Positions 1-6,746 of a stretch of 49,068 nt of DNA are shown one piece after another. Numbering within the stretch: the first letter of the stretch is position 1; each line of letters begins with the position of its first letter. The position numbers were made by a program, and so were the translations under genes. Source of the stretch: a virus. The notes below the pieces were generated by a model. That model was not told the DNA's origin. It ran no database searches and saw only the letters and a list, made by a program, of their open reading frames with translations. The stretch spans positions 1 through 49,068 of IMG/VR virus record IMGVR_UViG_3300032240_001042; one strand, given 5' to 3'.

Positions 1-9
1 ATTGCTGCA

Positions 10-825
10 ATGATAATGAGTTTGTCATTGGAATTCGGTAAATTAACCGCTACAAGTTATCTGTTTAGATTTTGGAAAAAAACTCAAATATTCTTGAAAA
101 TATATTTGATAATTGCTGTGGTCGTATTGAGTGTTATTACTTCACTTGGTATATTTGGTTATTTAAGTGGTGCATATCAAACTTCTGCTATTGAGAATAC
201 TATGGCTGAACAAAAAATATCGGTTATAGAAAACCAAAAAACTTATTCACAGAGTAAAATTGATGATGCTCGTAAAAGAATAGCACAAATTACTGAATTG
301 AGAAATCAACAAGAATCCAGACTCAATCAATCCATGACTAATAGTTTAATTACACGAAACCCAATACAGTTGGCGCAAATTCAACAACAGACTCAAGACA
401 TGATTGAACAAAGTCATAACGACATTGATAATCAAAATCAAATTATACAAAAAAGTATTGGTGAATTGCAAACATTTGATGGACAGATATCGGATATTAA
501 ATTAAAAACCAGCGGCAAAAAAGATATTCTTACTTTCAAATTTGTAGCAGATGCTATTCATTTAGATTTAAATACCACAGTCAAATGGTTTATTGTATTA
601 TTGATTACGGTATTTGACCCATTGGCATTATGTTTACTTTTGGCATATAATACAGCAACTGTAAATAAACAACCAGAACCAAAACAAGAAATTGAGAAAG
701 AAAGTGTTCTTCCAGAAACAAAAGAAACTCCTGCTGTTGTTCCAGAACCACCAAAACCCGTAGAAACTGCCAAGGAAGACCGCAGAAAAAAACCAAGTGG
801 AATAAGAGGAATGTTTCATTTTTAA
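10..825 (+). CDS. Two-span membrane protein with coiled coil, unknown function
   Basis: Not assigned to a named family. The 271-residue reading shows a hydrophobic segment at about residues 28-52, a Gln/Asn-rich helical stretch at about 65-170 that looks like a coiled coil, a second hydrophobic segment at about 192-214 containing FDPLALCLLLAYN, and a Pro/Glu/Lys-rich tail ending with basic residues. An FDPLA-type motif in the last membrane span is something I recall from hypothetical membrane proteins of other large myoviruses, which is memory only. The topology suggests a coiled coil held between two membrane spans with a soluble tail. The frame is open to the left edge of the window (three codons before this ATG), so the true start may lie outside; another ATG lies at position 16. 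A role in lysis timing or envelope modification is possible but unsupported. Confidence 0.75.
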   Translation: MIMSLSLEFGKLTATSYLFRFWKKTQIFLKIYLIIAVVVLSVITSLGIFGYLSGAYQTSAIENTMAEQKISVIENQKTYSQSKIDDARKRIAQITELRNQQESRLNQSMTNSLITRNPIQLAQIQQQTQDMIEQSHNDIDNQNQIIQKSIGELQTFDGQISDIKLKTSGKKDILTFKFVADAIHLDLNTTVKWFIVLLITVFDPLALCLLLAYNTATVNKQPEPKQEIEKESVLPETKETPAVVPEPPKPVETAKEDRRKKPSGIRGMFHF

Positions 826-896
826 AATATAAAAAATCTTTCACAATTTCCAAATCTATATAATATGTATTATATTAATTATTCTTATTGACAATC

Positions 897-1034
897 ATGA
901 ATGAATCTGATATTATAGAAATAATAAAGCTATTGAAAAGAGCGTCTAAAACTGCTGATTGGAACGATGTGGATGAAGCCATCGAATATTTGCAGGAACA
1001 TTTAGACGAATATGACGATAGCGAAGACTATTAA
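897..1034 (+). CDS. Small acidic protein, 45 residues
   Basis: A 45-codon ORF fills the gap between the two membrane-protein genes. It begins MNESDIIEIIKLLKRASKTA and ends in an acidic tail (DEYDDSEDY). The protein is predicted to be helical and strongly acidic. Its stop codon is followed five bases later by the next start, as in the tightly packed neighbours, which supports it being real. No Shine-Dalgarno sequence is visible. Function is unknown. A spurious ORF of this size is possible, but the sensible composition and the fit between genes argue for coding. Confidence 0.55.
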   Translation: MNESDIIEIIKLLKRASKTADWNDVDEAIEYLQEHLDEYDDSEDY

Positions 1035-1039
1035 ATTTT

Positions 1040-1306
1040 ATGTTAATTACAGTTATACTTTTATCGGTGCTATTAACTATAGCCGTTTGCGGATTAATTG
1101 CGTGTTATATTATAATTGGTATTCAATCTGAGAAGATTAATACTTATGAAAATTGGGTGATTGAATTTAATAAAAAAGTTCAAGATACATATCAGCAATT
1201 AAAACAAGTGGACAACAGGAATATTTTTTCAAGGGATGATGATGTAGGTTTTGCTTTTTCTCAAATTCTATCAATAATAGAAAATCTAAAGGACAAGACC
1301 AAATGA
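1040..1306 (+). CDS. Small single-span membrane protein
   Basis: An 88-residue protein with one N-terminal hydrophobic segment (about residues 2-28, LITVILLSVLLTIAVCGLI and following) and then a polar helical region of about 60 residues. This is the architecture of a signal-anchored inner-membrane protein with a cytoplasmic or periplasmic helix. The stop overlaps the gp55 start as ATGA (1303-1306), so the two are probably translationally coupled. The family is not recognised. Its position before the late sigma gene may only reflect the operon. Confidence 0.65.
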   Translation: MLITVILLSVLLTIAVCGLIACYIIIGIQSEKINTYENWVIEFNKKVQDTYQQLKQVDNRNIFSRDDDVGFAFSQILSIIENLKDKTK

Positions 1307-2145
1307 GAAAAAAGTCACACGCTGTTAAAAATAAAAAAACAAAAAACAAGCAAGAAGTATCGAAGTTGGTCAAGAAACCAACTAATAATAAGTTATTGAC
1401 CACCAAATCCACAAAAAAGGATAATGCTGTTGATGATGTTAACACTCCGGTTAAGACCAAACCTAAAATGTATTTTACAAAAGATACAGAAATTGCCATT
1501 ATCGAATATAACAAGGAAACCGATAACACTATAAGAAATCGTATTTATGAAGATAAAATTAAATACGCTTTCGAGAAATTGGCGGAAAATATATTTAATA
1601 CTTTCAAATTTTCATATTTTGATATTAGTCCATTGGACGTTCAAAAGGAAACGGTATCACATTTAGTATCTAATATGCACAAATTTGAGGAAGGTAAAGG
1701 CAAAGCGTTCGGATATTTCAGTGTAATCGCTAAAAACTACTTGATATTTCATAATAACAACAATTACAAAAGATATAATCAACAAGTTAATATTTCCGAA
1801 ACCCCTTGTGAATCATCTGTATGTTTACAAACTAGCGATTCATACCATAAAGACGTTGAATTAGACGAATTTATGAATATGATGATAAAATATTGGGAAA
1901 CCAATATAACCAAAGTATTCACCAAAGAACGTGATTTATCAATTGCAAATGCTGTTGTGGAATTATTCAGAAACTACAGAAGAATTGACTGTTTCAATAA
2001 AAAAGCACTATATTTTTATATTAGAGAAATGAGTGATTGTAGAACACAGCAAATCACTAAAGTCATAAATAAATTCAAATCTCATCAAGATAATATCACT
2101 AGGTTATATAGGGATACTGGCACTTTTTCCGAAAAAATGATATAA
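1303..2145 (+). CDS. 55: Late-transcription RNA polymerase sigma factor, gp55-like
   Basis: Likely the phage late sigma factor, which binds host RNA polymerase core and recognises late promoters, as gp55 does in T4. The middle of the 280-residue protein (about residues 60-150) has the sigma region-2-like pattern of this family: an acidic/aromatic stretch (DTEIAIIEYNKETD), a helix with YEDKIKYAFEKLAENI, and GKAFGYFSVIAKNYLI, which matches the conserved core-binding and -10-recognition helices. T4 gp55 is about 185 residues, so this protein is longer. The extra length includes a Lys/Thr/Asn-rich N-terminal tail of about 50 residues and a longer C-terminal half. The start overlaps the preceding gene as ATGA. 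It would control the structural genes that fill the rest of the window. The assignment rests on motif recognition, not alignment. Confidence 0.75.
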   Translation: MRKKSHAVKNKKTKNKQEVSKLVKKPTNNKLLTTKSTKKDNAVDDVNTPVKTKPKMYFTKDTEIAIIEYNKETDNTIRNRIYEDKIKYAFEKLAENIFNTFKFSYFDISPLDVQKETVSHLVSNMHKFEEGKGKAFGYFSVIAKNYLIFHNNNNYKRYNQQVNISETPCESSVCLQTSDSYHKDVELDEFMNMMIKYWETNITKVFTKERDLSIANAVVELFRNYRRIDCFNKKALYFYIREMSDCRTQQITKVINKFKSHQDNITRLYRDTGTFSEKMI

Positions 2146-2151
2146 TTTTCC

Positions 2152-2159
2152 TATTTATT
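2152..2159 (+). promoter_or_regulatory. TATTTATW motif, candidate late promoter or initiation signal
   Basis: TATTTATT lies 4 bases before the ATG at 2164. It is one of about 14 sense-oriented copies placed just upstream of genes in this window. If it works as a -10 element like the T4 late motif, transcription would start at about the ATG. Confidence 0.4.
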
Positions 2160-2163
2160 ATAT

Positions 2164-2547
2164 ATGGATACGGATTTTGAAATATATAAAAATAAGAAAT
2201 TTTCTGGTTTATTAAAAGACGTTGTTGTTAATAGTGAACAAAAACGTGGTCAAATTGACGTTTTAATTTCAGAATTAAGAACAATGATAAAAACTCCCCA
2301 AGATGCCATTGTTATAGTTCCAATGATTAAAGACTATCTTGATGTTGGCGTTAAAAATGATGAACAACTTATAAAACTCGCTGCCATTGTGCAACGCTTG
2401 CAAGCTGCTCAATCTACAGGAGAAGGCAATGGTGGTTTCGGTTTAACCGAAGATGAAAGAAAATCTTTGATGGCCGAGGCTGAAAAAATCACGGAAGAAA
2501 TGAACAAACCGATTGATATCAAAAAAACCACGGAAATTGAGAATTAA
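2164..2547 (+). CDS. Small helical protein upstream of the baseplate genes
   Basis: Family not recognised. The 127-residue protein is mostly helical: MDTDFEIYKNKKFSGLLKDV, then a helical domain to about residue 80, a short Gly-rich hinge (TGEGNGGFGL) and a charged helical C-terminus rich in Glu and Lys. It is preceded by a TATTTATT motif 4 bases from the ATG and followed by the spike-like gene with only two bases between (TAATTATG). That places it at the head of the baseplate operon, so it may be a structural or chaperone protein for the tail. This is position-based inference only. Confidence 0.65.
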   Translation: MDTDFEIYKNKKFSGLLKDVVVNSEQKRGQIDVLISELRTMIKTPQDAIVIVPMIKDYLDVGVKNDEQLIKLAAIVQRLQAAQSTGEGNGGFGLTEDERKSLMAEAEKITEEMNKPIDIKKTTEIEN

Positions 2548-2549
2548 TT

Positions 2550-4181
2550 ATGTCATATTTCGCAAATAAAACTGGAATGGGTAGTAATTCCAAATTAAAT
2601 GACACTGGATTAGGGTCATTAGGGGGAACATCACATACTACAGTTTCAGAATTTTATGAATTTGAGCCAGCCGTGGTGCTTGATATAATTTTAGATGAAA
2701 ACCATCCATTATTAAAAAACAAACAATTGGATGTATCGTCTTTTCCTGAAAATTATAAAGATGCAATTCCTTCCCCAAAATCAATTGATTTTACATGGAT
2801 TGGTAGGGCATTGGTTAGACAATGTTTTAGTCAACAAGGTGTTGCTAAAGAAAAATTAAATTGGGCAATGCCATTGGATGTGACGGGGGTAGTTGAATAT
2901 CCTCTTATTAATGAACCTGTAGTCGTTGTAAAATATTTCGGTAATTTATATTATACAAAACGTTTAAATTTCCGAGGATTTGTCAACAATAGCGGTGATT
3001 ATAAATTGGAAAAGGTATATGGTATTAACACCGGTAGTGGCGTATTTGGTCCACAATCTTTATTGACTAATAAACAATTTAAAACTTCCGATTACATTGG
3101 TAGTTTGGGTAGTTATTTCCTAACAAACAATAAAATAAGAAGATTGAAAAAATATGAAGGAGATACCTCAATAGAAAGCAGATTTGGGCAATCTATTCGA
3201 TTTTCATCATATGATAGTGAAAGATTGAATTACCAAGGCAATTATATTGATTATAGAGGAGACAAGACATTAAATCCTGCAACCGTTGGCGGTGGAAATC
3301 CAATGATTTTGATTAGAAATCGCCAACGAAAATTGGCATCGGATAAAGCTGTATCTGTTCATCCAAAATTACCACCCATACCTTTTATATCCGAATCTGA
3401 AAAAAATGTCGGCGGATTGATAAGTGAAGATATAAATCATGATGGTAGTTCAATTTATATTACATCTGGATTAACCACGAGTAATTGGCAAACTACCGTA
3501 TATAAGTCAATGTTTGCAGATGGCAAAGAAGAACAACCATTTTATTCTCCTAAACAATGTAGTCAATTTGTATTTCCAACGTTAAATGGTGACCAGATTG
3601 TTATTAATTCTGATAGATTAGTGTTCAGTTCACGATTCGGTGAAACATTCCATTATAGTAAAAAGAAATATGGTGTTGTCACCGATGAAGAATATACAGT
3701 GGATGCTCAAGACCAAATCATATTTAGTACTAATAACAAAACTGTAATTAATAGTCCAGTTATTTATTTAGGCCAATATGGAGAAACCAATGAACCCGCT
3801 TTATTGGGACAAACTTCTGTAGATTGGTTATACGATTTATGTAATTGGTTACTCGACCATGTTCATTGGTATAATCACGTTCATCCAGATAATGATGGTG
3901 GAGGTGGTGGAAATGTTGGTAACGCAGACAAAAATATAACCCAATTAAGTGTTCAACAACAACAATTGAAAATTATGCGGGACAATTTGAACAAATTGAT
4001 GAGTCGCAGAGTGTTTATGACGGGCGGTGGTTATGCTCATGGAGCCGATGGAAAAATCCCAATAGGGTATGACGGCACTTCCAAACCAATTACAATTAAT
4101 ACGGCCAATGGTGATGGTGTTCCGGGAGATTTTAAGGGGGCTAATAGGCGAGAAGGTCCAGTAACCAAAATATATTCATAA
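2550..4181 (+). CDS. Baseplate central spike or hub-like protein with HxH pairs
   Basis: A 543-residue protein that probably forms part of the baseplate hub or membrane-piercing spike. The N-terminal half looks like a beta-rich OB-fold hub region (FTWIGRALVRQCFSQQG; then VVEYPLINEPVVVVKYFGN). The region at about residues 350-430 has short beta repeats of spike type (DQIVINSDRLVFSSR, DQIIFSTNNKTVINSPVIYL). Next come two His-x-His pairs (H437/H439 and H443/H445, in DHVHWYNHVHP) and a Gly-rich linker. In spikes such as P2 gpV and phi92 gp138, an HxH motif binds iron at the tip. A short coiled coil and a Gly-rich tail follow. No lysozyme domain is visible, unlike T4 gp5. Downstream gp25 and gp6 support a baseplate role. 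The exact T4 equivalent is uncertain. Confidence 0.65.
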   Translation: MSYFANKTGMGSNSKLNDTGLGSLGGTSHTTVSEFYEFEPAVVLDIILDENHPLLKNKQLDVSSFPENYKDAIPSPKSIDFTWIGRALVRQCFSQQGVAKEKLNWAMPLDVTGVVEYPLINEPVVVVKYFGNLYYTKRLNFRGFVNNSGDYKLEKVYGINTGSGVFGPQSLLTNKQFKTSDYIGSLGSYFLTNNKIRRLKKYEGDTSIESRFGQSIRFSSYDSERLNYQGNYIDYRGDKTLNPATVGGGNPMILIRNRQRKLASDKAVSVHPKLPPIPFISESEKNVGGLISEDINHDGSSIYITSGLTTSNWQTTVYKSMFADGKEEQPFYSPKQCSQFVFPTLNGDQIVINSDRLVFSSRFGETFHYSKKKYGVVTDEEYTVDAQDQIIFSTNNKTVINSPVIYLGQYGETNEPALLGQTSVDWLYDLCNWLLDHVHWYNHVHPDNDGGGGGNVGNADKNITQLSVQQQQLKIMRDNLNKLMSRRVFMTGGGYAHGADGKIPIGYDGTSKPITINTANGDGVPGDFKGANRREGPVTKIYS

Positions 4182-4183
4182 TT

Positions 4184-5731
4184 ATGGCAGACCAATTGTT
4201 TAACATAAGCGACTATCCCCTGATACAATGGCATGATGCCATTTCTAATCCAGAGGTCTATTATTCCGATATATTAAAGGAATTAGATGCTAATCCAAAT
4301 GCCCTGTATTATAATAAAGTTTCTTTAGATGAATTTTACGGGTTTAGACCCTATGCACCATCTATAAATACCAAAAATACTGAAGCTGCTTCGAATATAC
4401 GAAATATAGTAATTCCAAATATAAAAAAAGTAAACGCATTAAGTAAAGATGATGATAAGACTCATTATGTAGCATTTGTTAATAGGTCAATTACCGAAAT
4501 CAAATTATTAAATGTCGATTCTGAAAAAAATTATGTTTCTCCTTTACATGCCAAAGTCAAGCCGGGAGTATCAATTGGACTTTCTTCTTTATTTGGAAAT
4601 GATGATTATAGTTATGTGTCACTTAAAAAGTTTGATGTTAAAATAGAAGTATTTAGACAATATGTTGGTGGGTATATAGATTTTAAAGTGAGTGTACCAA
4701 ATTGGGGGTCATGGAAAATAGTTCATTATGATGGTCGTATTATAAAACCTAAAGAAATTTATAGTGAAATTATTCGGCATAAACTTACCGGAGTAAATTT
4801 GTCTGATGGTTTCATAACCACGGGCGACCCAAATTTTAAATTTTTTACCGGATTTTTTACGTATTATCCTAAAAATGATAAACCATTTGTTGACCCTGCT
4901 CCATCATTGCCCGGCCCTAACACGTCTACTGTATCGGGACTATCACCGAATCCACCAAAGGCTGATGCATTAGTTGCATCAGCACGGAGTTCATTACCAT
5001 CAGCACCTTCCATACCGTCGTTACCACCCGCACCGTCATTACCATCCGCACCGTCATTACCATCAGTGGGAGCTATACCATCAACACCATCAACACCATC
5101 ATTGCCGTCTGGTGGTAGTATAAATGGTGTTATACAAGGTTCTATAGGAACCGTTAGTAACCTAGCTAGTGGAAATGTGATTGGTGCGGTGGGCAGTATT
5201 GTTGGTGGTTCCGCTGGAGTGGCTTCTAGTTTGATTGGTGGAATTATGAAATCTGCAACATCAATTGCATCTAAATGGTCAGCTTTTCATTTTTCAGCAG
5301 CATCTACAGTTAAATCGTCGGTGGCCGCTGACACAGGTAAAATTACGTCATTGGCATCATCCGCAACTAAAGGATTGCCATCGGTTAGTAGTATAACAAG
5401 TCAAGCTCCTAGCGTTTCTTTACCAGCTAATCCGGCTAGTAACATATCAATTCCATCAGTATCACTGCCCTCGGCTCCGTCAGTTTCTATACCAGTATCT
5501 GCGGTTCCGTCAGGTATTCCTACTATATCGGCACCTTCGGTATCTATGAATATTCCAAATCCATCATCCGCAATTAGTTCGGCAGCTAATAGTGCAATAT
5601 CTAAAACAAAAAATTTAACGGCCAATGGATTGGATAAAGTGAAAGGTGGAGTCAATAGACTGCAAACTATAAAATTACCAAAAATGCCTACTGCACAAGA
5701 TGTAAATGATAAATTTAATAATCTTGTGTGA
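4184..5731 (+). CDS. Baseplate-region protein with long Ser/Pro/Ala repeat tail
   Basis: Not recognised by family. The first 225 or so residues look globular (MADQLFNISDYPLIQWHDAI; later beta-rich with KVSVPNWGSWKIVHYDGR). The rest is low complexity: a stretch of repeated APSLPS / TPS units at about residues 265-310, a Gly/Ala/Ser-rich hydrophobic segment (about 315-385), another run of PS-rich repeats (about 400-465) and a helical C-terminus. The gene starts two bases after the spike gene and is followed by a protein sharing a similar Pro/Ser-rich style. A role as a flexible linker or tape-like scaffold at the baseplate hub is possible but speculative. The hydrophobic Gly/Ala stretch could also interact with a membrane. 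Confidence 0.65.
   Translation: MADQLFNISDYPLIQWHDAISNPEVYYSDILKELDANPNALYYNKVSLDEFYGFRPYAPSINTKNTEAASNIRNIVIPNIKKVNALSKDDDKTHYVAFVNRSITEIKLLNVDSEKNYVSPLHAKVKPGVSIGLSSLFGNDDYSYVSLKKFDVKIEVFRQYVGGYIDFKVSVPNWGSWKIVHYDGRIIKPKEIYSEIIRHKLTGVNLSDGFITTGDPNFKFFTGFFTYYPKNDKPFVDPAPSLPGPNTSTVSGLSPNPPKADALVASARSSLPSAPSIPSLPPAPSLPSAPSLPSVGAIPSTPSTPSLPSGGSINGVIQGSIGTVSNLASGNVIGAVGSIVGGSAGVASSLIGGIMKSATSIASKWSAFHFSAASTVKSSVAADTGKITSLASSATKGLPSVSSITSQAPSVSLPANPASNISIPSVSLPSAPSVSIPVSAVPSGIPTISAPSVSMNIPNPSSAISSAANSAISKTKNLTANGLDKVKGGVNRLQTIKLPKMPTAQDVNDKFNNLV
4991..5112 (+). repeat. Degenerate coding repeat for Pro/Ser/Ala units
   Basis: In-frame imperfect repeats of about 9-18 bases (for example ccgtcattaccatcagcac-like units) encode alternating Ser-Pro-Ala/Leu residues. 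The third codon positions vary while the amino-acid pattern is kept. A second, weaker block lies at about 5395-5560. Confidence 0.6.
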
Positions 5732-5751
5732 TTATTATATATTTTGACTGA

Positions 5752-5759
5752 TATTTATG
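5752..5759 (+). promoter_or_regulatory. TATTTATG motif upstream of 5765
   Basis: A one-base variant of the TATTTATW motif, 5 bases before the ATG at 5765. The short spacing matches that seen at 2164, 34314 and 38527 and supports the choice of the 5765 start. Confidence 0.3.
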
Positions 5760-5764
5760 TATAT

Positions 5765-6310
5765 ATGAAACCCGAAGATTTTAAAAAACTTGTAAAAATA
5801 GCCGTTCAAGAGGAATTAAAAAGACAATTACCTCAATTAGTTCCACAGATTTTGGCAGAAGCTTTAACAGGAAAACCTAAATCTGTAACTCGTGTGCCGT
5901 CAGTCTCCGCACCAAAAACACAATCTGCCCCACAGATTCCATCAAAACCAAAGGAAGTAAAAAAATACTCAAACAATCCTTTGTTAAATCAAATTTTGAA
6001 TGAAACTGTGGTTAAAATTAAACCGGAAAACAGTCCATATGTTGGATATTCTGAACGTCCGACATCAACTTATACTTCGGATTTCAATGTCACCGAAGAA
6101 GTTGCAGAAGAAAGTGTCGATTATTCAGAATTAAATGAATTGGTGGCTCCGTCAGAACCCGTAGTGGCAGACATTCAACCCGCCACAGAAGAACAAGCTA
6201 AAGTTTTAAGTAAAATAAATAGAGATTTTCGTTCTATAATGAAAGCCGTTGATGCTAAGAAAAAAGGTGGCGTAAATCCATTTGGTGGTGGTTTGGAATT
6301 TGATTCATAA
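5765..6310 (+). CDS. Baseplate-region protein with Pro/Ser-rich middle, unknown
   Basis: Family not recognised; 181 residues from the ATG at 5765. An in-frame TTG at 5744 would add seven residues, but the ATG fits better because a TATTTATG motif stands 5 bases upstream and the protein then begins with a regular helix (MKPEDFKKLVKIAVQEELKR). That amphipathic helix is followed by a Pro/Ser/Lys-rich linker (about residues 50-80), a short segment around NPLLNQILNETVVKI, an acidic disordered region and a basic helical end. The gene ends two bases before gp25 with the recurrent TAATTATG junction, so it is probably translated together with the baseplate wedge genes. It may be a small tail assembly factor, by position only. 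Confidence 0.6.
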   Translation: MKPEDFKKLVKIAVQEELKRQLPQLVPQILAEALTGKPKSVTRVPSVSAPKTQSAPQIPSKPKEVKKYSNNPLLNQILNETVVKIKPENSPYVGYSERPTSTYTSDFNVTEEVAEESVDYSELNELVAPSEPVVADIQPATEEQAKVLSKINRDFRSIMKAVDAKKKGGVNPFGGGLEFDS

Positions 6311-6312
6311 TT

Positions 6313-6744
6313 ATGCCATTGTATATAAATCCAAATTCAAATACGGCACCCTATCCTATTGGTCTTAATATTCCAATACAGAGAGGTAAAGCGGGATATT
6401 TTGATTTGAATTATGATACGGTATCACAAACAAAGACGAATATAGTGAATCTTTTAAATACTGCCCGTGGCGAAAGGAGATTTCAACCGTTGTTTGGTAG
6501 CGGATTACATAGTGCATTATTTGAACAAAATTTGGATACTACGCCAGATGTCCTAAAACAAATTATCGTTGACGATATACATAATTGGATTCCTAATGTT
6601 ACCGTGGTAAATGTAGATTTATCACTATCTAATGCAGATAATAACCAACTTAAAGATACTTATATAGTATATATCAAAGTGACATTTTCTGTAAATAATA
6701 TCACAGATAGTGTCGATTTGGTATTGCAGCAAAATAGCATTTAA
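6313..6744 (+). CDS. 25: Baseplate wedge subunit gp25-like
   Basis: Matches the gp25 / GpW family of contractile-tail baseplate proteins, which join the wedge to the tail tube and sheath and are shared with type VI secretion TssE. Length is typical (143 residues against 132 in T4). The hallmark is the segment at about residues 48-66, LNTARGERRFQPLFGSGL, corresponding to the conserved Glu-Arg core (EPR-type) motif of the family. A helix then leads to an IVDDIHNWIPNVTVVNVDLS strand. It lies two bases from the upstream gene and two bases before gp6, keeping the T4 order 25-6. Confidence 0.9.
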   Translation: MPLYINPNSNTAPYPIGLNIPIQRGKAGYFDLNYDTVSQTKTNIVNLLNTARGERRFQPLFGSGLHSALFEQNLDTTPDVLKQIIVDDIHNWIPNVTVVNVDLSLSNADNNQLKDTYIVYIKVTFSVNNITDSVDLVLQQNSI

Positions 6745-6746
6745 TT

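Noticed and set aside
605-853. Hydrophobic minus-strand open frames over the first gene
   Set aside because: These are antisense of the Pro/Glu-rich tail and second membrane span. The plus-strand gene explains the sequence.
2550-4181. T4 gp5-type tail lysozyme domain
   Set aside because: I looked for a lysozyme-like catalytic region between the hub and spike parts and saw none, so no cell-wall enzyme is claimed.
4991-5560. CRISPR-like or minisatellite array in the Pro/Ser-coding region
   Set aside because: Units are short, imperfect and in frame with a gene, and no constant repeats with unique spacers exist.
5744-5764. TTG start at 5744 for the 181-residue protein
   Set aside because: The ATG at 5765 has a motif 5 bases upstream and gives a regular N-terminal helix. 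The TTG has no supporting signal.
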